Shown here in pieces: positions 8,289 to 15,601 of a stretch of 42,492 nt of DNA. The stretch comes from Pseudomonadota bacterium. Its GTDB lineage: Bacteria; Desulfobacterota; WTBG01; JAPLJA01. The notes under the pieces are model-generated. The model worked only from the letters and a program-made list of their open reading frames with translations, did no database searches and was not told the DNA's origin. Both the position numbers and the translations under genes were made by a program. The stretch lies in contig JAPLJA010000009.1 of assembly GCA_026388815.1 (NCBI GenBank), positions 1 through 42,492 of the forward strand. Direction: 5' to 3'. Each line of letters starts with the position of its first letter. Position 1 is the stretch's first letter.

Positions 8289-8316
8289 AAAGCAGGGGGC
8301 TTTATCCCCCTGCTTT
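8289..8316 (+). terminator. Rho-independent terminator after ferredoxin
   Basis: AAAGCAGGGGG and CCCCCTGCTTT form a perfect 11-bp stem around a 6-nt loop, ten bases after the ferredoxin stop codon. The stem ends in TTT, and the flanking A-tract would also help termination in the other direction. Confidence 0.85.
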
Positions 8317-8372
8317 CCCTACCATTTCTTCATCTATCTATTAATATTTAAAACATATTAATGAAAATCTGA

Positions 8373-8419
8373 TGGTGCCGAGGCGCAGAATCGAACTGCG
8401 GACACACGGATTTTCAGTC
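8373..8419 (-). repeat. Left attachment site: orphan 3' part of tRNA-Phe
   Basis: This 47-bp stretch is identical to 42326-42372 and corresponds to the anticodon-stem 3' side, variable region, T-arm, acceptor 3' strand and CCA of tRNA-Phe. The match stops abruptly at 8419, and the bases beyond do not fold as a tRNA. It is therefore the displaced tRNA end left when the element integrated. Confidence 0.9.
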
Positions 8420-8669
8420 AAGAGCTTCTCAAAAGGCGATTCTCCACCATTTTCAACTAATTAAATATCAAGCAGTTACAAACCCCAAGTTGGATTTTGT
8501 TGGGGTATATTGGATTATGTTAGGTTATGACGGTTACAATTTGGTTACAGTCCTGGGATTGGATCAAGCCTATTCCGCAAAGGAAATATCTTGTAAGTGC
8601 CCTACCCTTTTATCTCTTCGGATCGTCGGGACAGGGTAAGAAACCGATGGAGGTTGCAACATCATAACC

Positions 8670-8712
8670 GGACATTTCTACTTTGCCGAAAACAGGACAT
8701 TTCTACTTTGCC
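8670..8712. repeat. Tandem 18-bp direct repeat, possible insertion-sequence end
   Basis: GGACATTTCTACTTTGCC occurs twice, at 8670-8687 and 8695-8712, separated by 7 bases. Repeats of this kind occur at the ends of some insertion sequences, where transposase binds. On the minus strand just beyond it is a short open frame (about 31 codons, ending ISFAE) that could be debris of such an element. No transposase remains. Confidence 0.4.
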
Positions 8713-8750
8713 TTGACACCCCTAAATTTTTCTCCAGAGAGACATTTTAA

Positions 8751-8779
8751 TTGACAAAAACCGTTAACTATTTTATAGG
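8751..8779 (+). promoter_or_regulatory. Candidate sigma-70 promoter of the island operon
   Basis: A perfect TTGACA (8751-8756) is followed by a 17-nt spacer and TATAGG (8774-8779). It is the best promoter match I find inside the island and points into the long co-directional gene row. The transcript would have a leader of about 200 nt before the first gene. Confidence 0.6.
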
Positions 8780-8984
8780 TGATTGAAATTTGAATATTTC
8801 TCCCCTGTAACTGAGTCGGCAGGGCGGATGGTTGTTAACCACTTGGTCGTAGTGTCGGGTCCGGGGAACCCGCCGATACGAGCCACACTTTATGAGTAGG
8901 TTTTCCAGAGTATTGTCATGTTTTGAATCACAAAGGGACAGTTACAGGTTTTATTAACTGTTTGGAAAATTGGGAAACGCTACG

Positions 8985-10958
8985 ATGGGAGAAGCAAAAA
9001 GCGCTGGCCGCATTGTTGCCGGACGTCCTGAACCACGACGGTATACTATTTTTGCGCTCGCGCTTCAAACCTTCCGGTCCCGGGCAGAGGCTGCCTGGCG
9101 ATATGGATTTGGGATCTACCTTTCATTATTGAGACCTCTATGGCAATGTCTTATCCGCTCCGCCAGGTTCGGATTCAGCATAATCGCAAAACTCCGCAAG
9201 TTTATAGTTGCTTTTTGCAGAAAATGGGCGCACCTTAGCTCGAGAATCTTGGGGTGGACGAAATGCAGGTCTGGGTCTGTATGGGATTGGATTGCAGAGC
9301 AGTGGGCATGGGCGGTAGAAGTTAACGCAGCTCACCTCCAGCGAAGGCAACCCCAAATCTCCTCGTCTTCCTCACTGTTTGTGCTTCTAGCGATTATTGC
9401 GAGAGGGGCTAGTATAGTCTGTATCATCTGGGCAATTCGTAACTGGTATGCACCCCTTGCGACCCATCTCTATCGATTTTTTGCAGTTGTTTTGATGGGT
9501 ATTATCTGCTTACTAATCTATGATTTCTCACTCCTGCTGACTTTTGCGTTCGTGCTTCTTTTCATCCCTATTGTTGTGCTAATTGGACTATTCGGCATTA
9601 CTCTCACTGCTGTCCTCTCGACGTTCTTTGTTGCGATGCTAATGGTCCTGTTAAGCGGAATGATCGCTTTGTTGCTTGTTTGCTTGTCGGGATTTGCAGC
9701 GGGCCTGACAAGTGTTGCACTCGTAGCTGCGCTCTTGTTCTTACCAATCCTGATCGGGTGCATCGGCTTCGCTATCTATTTACTGGGTCTGATTCTACTT
9801 CAGTGTGTGGTACTTTTAGCCATCGCCATCTCGCGCCCGGGTCAATATGTGTGGGTGCTTTTGCGTAGTATTGCGTATGTCTGTCCCTCAGGTCGCTGCA
9901 GCAGTCTCCAAGTGCCAGCGCACGTATGCCCGGACTGCGGCTCAGCATACTCCAGGCTATGGCCGAGCAGATATGGCGTATTGCATCACCGATGTGAGGG
10001 TGTCAAAGATAGCCATCCTTGCCATCGATCATTATCTACCCTTGATTCGCTCGGTCGAAACCAGCTCAATCGTGTTTGCGTGAATTGTGGGGGACAATTT
10101 GTATCCAAATCATCCGGCAAGTTGCCAGTAACTGTTGTGGGTATTGCTGGTGGAACAAGTGTCGGTAAAACAACGATGATGTTGATGGCTACGGCAGAAT
10201 TGATAGCGAGCTCGCGAGATAAACAAGCCGGGATAGTTGCGGAAATCGATACAGCGGAACAACGTATTCTCTTTGATAGAGAGAGGCGGCGACTTGAGAG
10301 CGGCGTGACGGTTGCGCCAACCTCAGGGAGCGTACCCGATGCGTTTATATTGCGAGTTAAATATCAAAAATGCAGATCCTTACTCTATCTCTATGATGCT
10401 CCGGGCGAAGAATTTAGTCACATTGATACGTTCAGCCAGCATCAGTGGCTCCAACGTGCTGACGGGTTAATGTTGCTTGTAGATCCTGCTTCTCTGCCTG
10501 GCTTTATCAAGCAAGTCGGCTGCATTCCTGACCCGGAGGTGCAGGCTTCGAAGACACCGCTTACTGATGTAGTTAACTCCTGCATAGTTGCATCAGAGAA
10601 GATGATAGGCATGCAATCAGGCGAGGGTTCGTCAGTGCCCCTGGCAGTAGTCATCACTAAGGCTGATCTAGAGGCCGTAAAACAGCGAGTGGGAAATTTC
10701 TCTGTTGGTATCAACAATGGTGACTTATGTAGACATGCACTATGTGAATGGGGAGCGGGCTCTGCAATGCAAACCGTAGAGAAAAGATTTTCGAATATAA
10801 AATATTTTGCGTGTTCTGCCTTGGGCCGGACTCCAAGCAAGAAGAACACAGCCCCATTTTCTGCCTATGGTGTGTTGGATCCGTTACTTTGGATCCTGGA
10901 GGGGACCGACTCATTGAAGTCCACCAATCAGCGTGGAGTTGTAACGAAAGAGGCATGA
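8985..10958 (+). CDS. Membrane-anchored zinc-ribbon GTPase (DO-GTPase-like)
   Basis: This protein of about 657 residues has three parts. Residues 125-295 form several hydrophobic helices (for example LLTFAFVLLFIPIVVLIGLF). Residues 300-370 are cysteine-rich and zinc-ribbon-like (VCPDCGSAY, VCVNCGGQF). A GTPase domain follows: P-loop GIAGGTSVGKTT near 385, the switch-II-like YDAPGEEF near 470, the base-recognition TKAD near 558, and CSALG near 603. It most resembles the 'double-GTPase' families that accompany GAP1 proteins in NTP-dependent conflict systems; that family call is from memory. I choose the ATG at 985 of this kilobase (8985), with GGGA upstream, over the TTG at 8970, but the start is uncertain. 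The zinc ribbon plus GTPase layout recurs in the fn3 protein at 15602. Confidence 0.72.
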   Translation: MGEAKSAGRIVAGRPEPRRYTIFALALQTFRSRAEAAWRYGFGIYLSLLRPLWQCLIRSARFGFSIIAKLRKFIVAFCRKWAHLSSRILGWTKCRSGSVWDWIAEQWAWAVEVNAAHLQRRQPQISSSSSLFVLLAIIARGASIVCIIWAIRNWYAPLATHLYRFFAVVLMGIICLLIYDFSLLLTFAFVLLFIPIVVLIGLFGITLTAVLSTFFVAMLMVLLSGMIALLLVCLSGFAAGLTSVALVAALLFLPILIGCIGFAIYLLGLILLQCVVLLAIAISRPGQYVWVLLRSIAYVCPSGRCSSLQVPAHVCPDCGSAYSRLWPSRYGVLHHRCEGVKDSHPCHRSLSTLDSLGRNQLNRVCVNCGGQFVSKSSGKLPVTVVGIAGGTSVGKTTMMLMATAELIASSRDKQAGIVAEIDTAEQRILFDRERRRLESGVTVAPTSGSVPDAFILRVKYQKCRSLLYLYDAPGEEFSHIDTFSQHQWLQRADGLMLLVDPASLPGFIKQVGCIPDPEVQASKTPLTDVVNSCIVASEKMIGMQSGEGSSVPLAVVITKADLEAVKQRVGNFSVGINNGDLCRHALCEWGAGSAMQTVEKRFSNIKYFACSALGRTPSKKNTAPFSAYGVLDPLLWILEGTDSLKSTNQRGVVTKEA

Positions 10959-11058
10959 AACTTGAGGTCACGAACTAGCTGTAGGTAGATCAGCGGTTCT
11001 GAGCGGGGATTGGAGAGAATGATTGCGCTGAGTAGCCCACGCTCAGCAAGGAGGAATG

Positions 11059-13137
11059 ATGACTAACAACATTATTCTTGGTATAGATCTCGGCACTACC
11101 TTTTCCGCCATGGCATATGTGGATGATGAGGGTCGAGCGCGGGTCATTCCAAATGCCGAAGGTCAGAACACCACTCCATCAGTCGTGTTGATCGAGAATG
11201 GGAAGGTTGTAGTGGGTGAATTGGCGATGAACCAAGCCGCTACGAAATCCGATCATGTGGTTCGATGGATCAAACGCGCAATGGGGGAACCTGACTACCG
11301 GTTTCAGGGCATGACCCCTGCTGAAATATCCGCTGAGATCCTAAAAAAATTGAAGCGGGATGCTGAACATGCATTCGGACAATCCGTCACTTCTGCAGTC
11401 ATAACATGTCCAGCCTACTTCTCCTCGCCGGAGGTAGAAGCAACTAAGCTTGCCGGCGAACTGGCGGAGTTCGAGGTTCGTGAAATCGTTAAGGAACCGA
11501 CAGCAGCGGCTGTCTACTACGGGGTTGATCATCTCAGTGATGGGCAGAAGCTACTTGTGTACGATCTTGGTGGTGGTACACTTGATGTCACCATCCTGCT
11601 TCTTGAAAAAGGAATTTTCAGGCCTGTCGCCACAGCTGGCGATAGGCGTCTTGGCGGGCATGATTGGACAACAGACCTTTTGAATCGAGTTTGTAGAGAA
11701 CTCACGGAACGGTACGGCGAAGACCCTCGAGTTAGTATTCTTGTCGAGCATAGGCTTTATGAGGAATGTGAGCGCGCCAAACGGGATCTCTCACGAGTAA
11801 AGGAGACCATAATTCCCTGTGTTTATAATGGCCGGGCAGAGGAGGTCCGGGTTACTCGCGATGAGTTTGAGGAGATAACTGATTGGCGCATTAGAGAAAC
11901 AATTAGATGGACTGAGAAAGTGCTTAGTAAACCCGCCATACCAATGACATGGGTGGACATTGACGGCATATTGCTGGTGGGAGGTGCCACAAGAATGCCT
12001 CGGGTTCGGGAAGCACTTAAGGAGACCAGTGGAAAAGAGCCCATTGTCACAGGTGAAGCAGATACAATGGTGGCACTCGGGGCAGCCATTCTCGGTAAAG
12101 GGGAAGTACTGCCAAGGAACGAAAAGAGCGCCCTGGTAGCCACGGGTGAAGGTCGTGGCATTATAGCAGTCAAGTTCGATAGGACCGCATCGCGAACCCT
12201 TGGCACAAAAGTAATGGTGTGGAAGGAAGGAAAACCTGAAATAAGGAACTCGTCGATCATTGCCTATGGTACTCTGCTACCAGCTAAGGTTACGCGAGAC
12301 GATTACCAAATTTCGGTCGAGGGTCAAAGAATTTTCGATGTGCCGGTTGTGGAGTTCGATGATATCGGGCCTGAAGTGATCATAGGGACATATCGGTTTA
12401 TATGTTTACCTCAGACTCGCGCTGGAACACCGATCAGTGTGACATTCTCGTACGATGGCAGTGGCATTGCCGACGTTACAGCGATCGACCAGCGATCAAA
12501 ACGAGCCCTGTCGCGCAGCCAAATTAACTACGAACCACCAGATCTTGCCCAAGTTAAGTCTGCAAGAAAGGAACGGGTGGTAGTATTTGCTTTAGATGTC
12601 TCAGGAAGTATGTCTGGAGACAAAATTATGCGAGCAAAGGAAGCTCTCATTAGCAGTGCAAAGAGCTTGAGCGAGGCCAGCCAGGGAACCGTTAGAATAG
12701 GCGTGGTCACCTTTGGTTCCGAGGCCCGTTGTGTTTGTGAGCCAACTTTGGCTGTCGCAGATATTTGCCGGAAGGTAAAGGATATCGGTACAAGCGGTAC
12801 GACCGCTATGGACAAAGGGATAGCTACCGCAGTTAGCCTTATAAAAAACATTCCTGTCTCGGCGGTTCGTGAGATAGCACTGGTGACCGATGGAATACCT
12901 GATGACAGAGAAGCTGCTCTTGCTGCGGCAAGAGCAGCGGACTCCGATAGAATCGGGCTGTGCATTGTGGGGATTGGAAAGGACGATGTGGATGAAGACT
13001 TTCTAAGGGAAATCACAACGAGAGCATTGACTGTCGAAGGGGCTAATGAACTGGGCGACGCCTTGATGACCCTCTTGACGGAGACTTCGGATCGTACCGG
13101 TTGTCCTAATTTAATTACTTGGGGAGGACAAGAATGA
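11059..13137 (+). CDS. Hsp70 (DnaK-like) ATPase fused to a von Willebrand A domain
   Basis: This is a 692-residue fusion. Residues 1-380 form a complete Hsp70 nucleotide-binding domain: GIDLGTTFSAMAYVD, VYDLGGGTLDVTILL near 168 and GILLVGGATRMPRV near 307. A short beta-type substrate-binding region follows (about 385-495). In place of the helical lid is a vWA domain from about 505, with an intact MIDAS: ALDVSGSMSG, the threonine in SGTTAMDKG, and LVTDGIPDD. ATP-driven binding of a client and metal-dependent protein contact are thus in one chain. AAGGAGGA lies at 11048-11055, so the second ATG (11059) is the better start; a 6-bp hairpin (11027-11047) abuts it. The gene overlaps the grpE-like gene by ATGA. 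Confidence 0.9.
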   Translation: MTNNIILGIDLGTTFSAMAYVDDEGRARVIPNAEGQNTTPSVVLIENGKVVVGELAMNQAATKSDHVVRWIKRAMGEPDYRFQGMTPAEISAEILKKLKRDAEHAFGQSVTSAVITCPAYFSSPEVEATKLAGELAEFEVREIVKEPTAAAVYYGVDHLSDGQKLLVYDLGGGTLDVTILLLEKGIFRPVATAGDRRLGGHDWTTDLLNRVCRELTERYGEDPRVSILVEHRLYEECERAKRDLSRVKETIIPCVYNGRAEEVRVTRDEFEEITDWRIRETIRWTEKVLSKPAIPMTWVDIDGILLVGGATRMPRVREALKETSGKEPIVTGEADTMVALGAAILGKGEVLPRNEKSALVATGEGRGIIAVKFDRTASRTLGTKVMVWKEGKPEIRNSSIIAYGTLLPAKVTRDDYQISVEGQRIFDVPVVEFDDIGPEVIIGTYRFICLPQTRAGTPISVTFSYDGSGIADVTAIDQRSKRALSRSQINYEPPDLAQVKSARKERVVVFALDVSGSMSGDKIMRAKEALISSAKSLSEASQGTVRIGVVTFGSEARCVCEPTLAVADICRKVKDIGTSGTTAMDKGIATAVSLIKNIPVSAVREIALVTDGIPDDREAALAAARAADSDRIGLCIVGIGKDDVDEDFLREITTRALTVEGANELGDALMTLLTETSDRTGCPNLITWGGQE

Positions 13138-13889
13138 TAAATGAAGAGCCGACAAAAGATGGGAAGCAAATCCCAACGCAGGGCGACGCAGATAGAAGTG
13201 GTCATAGCGATCCAAAGGAAATCCTGCCTCAAGAAACTCAAACCCCCTTATTTGAAACTATGGAAGATACAGAAAGAAAGCCTGGGTCACCAGCTTCTGG
13301 GGCGAGTGATACCGCTGCATTGATGTTCAAGGAAGAGCGCTTACAAACCATCCTGGATCTTTGCCAGTGCTTTCAAAATCAATTGCACAACGCCGAGAAA
13401 GCCACCGGGGAGATGAAGCGCGGCCAAGAGTTGCTGGCCGCTAAACTACGTGAATTGTCAGATAAGCTGGATGATATTACCAGTTCTTTCAGCGAACCAC
13501 GAATTCGAGACTTATTGACGAGCCTTTTGCTATTGCATGATTTGGTGGATCAAATGGCAGGGGGAGCCGCCGACAAAAAATCGTCTATGGATCATGAACG
13601 CAATTACGGCGTCCTACTAAGCCAAATCTACCAAATCCTTGGACTTCATGGTATTCAAATCATACCTACTGATGTTCGTTTCGATGAGAATTTACACCGG
13701 GCAATACGAACGATGGAGACCGATGATCCGTCCCAGGACGGCCGGATTGTACAGGTTTTCCAGACGGGGTTTAGATCACAGCGAAGGATCTTGCGTTATG
13801 CAAATGTGGAGGTGATGACGCTGGCCCATCACGCCGGAGAGGGAGAGCAAACAAAAGATGTCTCGGACGACGTCCGGGAGACGAAATGA
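13134..13889 (+). CDS. GrpE-like nucleotide exchange factor
   Basis: This 251-residue protein has a low-complexity charged N-terminus, a long coiled-coil helix (about 70-140, NQLHNAEKATGEMKRGQELL) and a C-terminal beta domain typical of GrpE: LGLHGIQIIPTDVRFDENLHRAI, then FQTGFRSQRRILRYANVEV. GrpE releases ADP from Hsp70. Lying between two Hsp70 genes and overlapping the first by 4 bp, it is almost certainly the dedicated exchange factor of this system rather than the housekeeping copy. GGGGAGGA precedes the ATG at 13134; the ORF-track start (13119) lies inside the previous gene. The N-terminal 65 residues have no family match that I know. Confidence 0.87.
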   Translation: MINEEPTKDGKQIPTQGDADRSGHSDPKEILPQETQTPLFETMEDTERKPGSPASGASDTAALMFKEERLQTILDLCQCFQNQLHNAEKATGEMKRGQELLAAKLRELSDKLDDITSSFSEPRIRDLLTSLLLLHDLVDQMAGGAADKKSSMDHERNYGVLLSQIYQILGLHGIQIIPTDVRFDENLHRAIRTMETDDPSQDGRIVQVFQTGFRSQRRILRYANVEVMTLAHHAGEGEQTKDVSDDVRETK

Positions 13890-13952
13890 CAGTTAAGCAG
13901 GAGAGGGAGAAGAAATTGAATCGAGCCTTATGCTCGTAGAAAGGAGCTACCC

Positions 13953-15533
13953 ATGGTAAGATATGGTATTGATCTTGGAACAACCTATTCAGCGATTTCG
14001 TGTTACGATCCCAACAGGAAGTTTGTTCAAGTAGCACAACTCAATACGGCTGACGGAGGGCCGATCCTCCGATCTGTGGTGTACTATCCAGCTAATGGAA
14101 AACCGGTGGTGGGAGAGGCTGCAATGAATGCTCTCGCGCGATTCCCCGATCGTGTGATCATCGGAATTAAGCGCAGTATGGGTGATGCCTGGAAGACGCC
14201 TCCCATTGATGGCAAACAATACACACCGGCCGAAGTGTCCTCTGAGATACTGAAGGTGTTAAAGGCGGATGGCGAGGCCTTCTTTGGCCAGCCTGTCGAG
14301 GATGTTATAATTACTGTTCCTGCCTATTTCGGCTCTGACCAACGCCGCGATACCGCGGAGGCCGGACGATTGGCGGGGCTGAACGTCCTGCGTCTGTTGG
14401 AGGAGCCCTCGGCCGCAGCGCTTGCCTTTGCCATTGATCAGGTGGACATGATCGCTGGGCGCAACATCCTGGTATATGATCTGGGTGGCGGCACTTTTGA
14501 CGTAACGCTGATCCATTGTGAGCGAGAGGAGTACGAGCCCGGTGCCGTAGGTCTCAAGATTCGCACTATATGCAAGGATGGAAACCGCAAGCTTGGTGGG
14601 CTTGACTGGGATAGTGAATTAAGAAAAATTGTCGGTAACAGATGTATGGAAAAGTTCCAGTACGACCCGAGAATTGATACCGCTGATGACGCATGGCTCT
14701 ATGAACAGTGTGAGAAGAACAAACGACACCTCAGCCAACTGGAGTCCGTTTCTATCCCTGCTGACATGCGTGGCCACACGGTGGAGGTGACTCTCAGCGA
14801 GTTTCAAGAGAAGACGGCTCAACATTTGCACAAGACTCGCCTCTTGCTCGAGAAGGTACTACAAATGGCAGAGAACCCGGATGAGGAACTCAGAGGACAA
14901 TTTCCCGAAATTCTTCCGCTGAGGCGAGACCAAATCGAAATGTTGCTTTGCGGCGGGGCGACGAAAATGCCTGCGGTGGAAGCTCTCATACAGGAGATCA
15001 TGGGCCGGCCGCCTTTGAAACATGGCAATCCGGAACTGCTTGTGGCCATGGGTGCTGCTTATGCTGCTTATCTCTCGCCGCACCTGGGCGAGGAAAAGCC
15101 TCTTATCACCACTTATGATAAAGCTGGGAAGCCAATCACAGTCGATGCGCCGCCGGAGAATATCGAAATTGTCGTCCAACCGGTCGGAATAGAGGTACTC
15201 AAGGATGCCGAACATCCGGAGTTAGGGACAAAGATTGATCCGGTAATTCCTGGTGGTGCTAATGTGGGAGTAATCCACAAGGGTCATTATGCCGCAGCAT
15301 TTGACGGCGCAATGGCGGTCGAGATTGTACTGTGGGAGGGTGATGATCCCGATCCAGCAAACTGCATTCGATTGGACAGCTTCATGATGCATACAAATAA
15401 GCCTGGACGACCGAAAGGTTGGGGGATTACTGTGGAATTGAAGTACGATGATAGCGGCAAGATTGTCGGCAAGGCCATGGACGATGAGACGAAAGAGGAG
15501 ATGCAAATATCTTATGAACGGCGCAGATCTTAG
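13953..15533 (+). CDS. Second Hsp70 (DnaK-like) ATPase, lidless
   Basis: This 526-residue protein has a full Hsp70 ATPase domain: YGIDLGTTYSAISCYD at the start, VYDLGGGTFDVTLI near 175 and LLCGGATKMPAVEAL near 333. A beta-rich region follows (about 385-526, with VIPGGANVGVIHKG). The alpha-helical lid of canonical DnaK is missing and the C-terminus ends at SYERRRS. It resembles the Hsp70 half of the preceding vWA fusion but is clearly diverged from it. The start has AAGGAG at 6-nt spacing. It probably works with the same GrpE. No J-domain (HPD) protein is seen in the island. Confidence 0.9.
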   Translation: MVRYGIDLGTTYSAISCYDPNRKFVQVAQLNTADGGPILRSVVYYPANGKPVVGEAAMNALARFPDRVIIGIKRSMGDAWKTPPIDGKQYTPAEVSSEILKVLKADGEAFFGQPVEDVIITVPAYFGSDQRRDTAEAGRLAGLNVLRLLEEPSAAALAFAIDQVDMIAGRNILVYDLGGGTFDVTLIHCEREEYEPGAVGLKIRTICKDGNRKLGGLDWDSELRKIVGNRCMEKFQYDPRIDTADDAWLYEQCEKNKRHLSQLESVSIPADMRGHTVEVTLSEFQEKTAQHLHKTRLLLEKVLQMAENPDEELRGQFPEILPLRRDQIEMLLCGGATKMPAVEALIQEIMGRPPLKHGNPELLVAMGAAYAAYLSPHLGEEKPLITTYDKAGKPITVDAPPENIEIVVQPVGIEVLKDAEHPELGTKIDPVIPGGANVGVIHKGHYAAAFDGAMAVEIVLWEGDDPDPANCIRLDSFMMHTNKPGRPKGWGITVELKYDDSGKIVGKAMDDETKEEMQISYERRRS

Positions 15534-15601
15534 AATTACTGTCAAGTTGATAAACCCATTAAGCGAGTGGCTGATTAGTGCAAGATTAGGAGATGCTGCC
15601 T

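Larger units (their letters stand above)
8420..8984. other. Island left end without genes: possible recombinase arm sites and IS remnant
   Basis: This 565-base stretch has no convincing ORF. Close to the attachment site are reiterated T/G-rich words (TTGGATTTTGTTGGGG, GGTTATGACGGTTAC, TTGGTTACAG) that resemble clustered integrase arm-binding sites. At 8670-8712 are two tandem 18-bp repeats. At 8751-8779 is a strong promoter. The leader after the promoter (to 8984) is GC-rich around 8850-8875 and can form a small hairpin (CGGGT...ACCCG). Confidence 0.45.

Noticed and set aside
8373-8419. A complete second tRNA gene
   Set aside because: Only the 3' 47 bases match; the D-arm and acceptor 5' strand are absent.
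8923-9132. 69-codon ORF overlapping the start of the first GTPase gene
   Set aside because: It shares most of its length with the GTPase frame in another phase, shows no motif, and the GTPase frame reads on for 657 codons.
12528-13241. 237-codon minus-strand ORF
   Set aside because: It is the antisense shadow of the vWA part of the Hsp70 fusion, whose frame has intact MIDAS motifs and a ribosome binding site.
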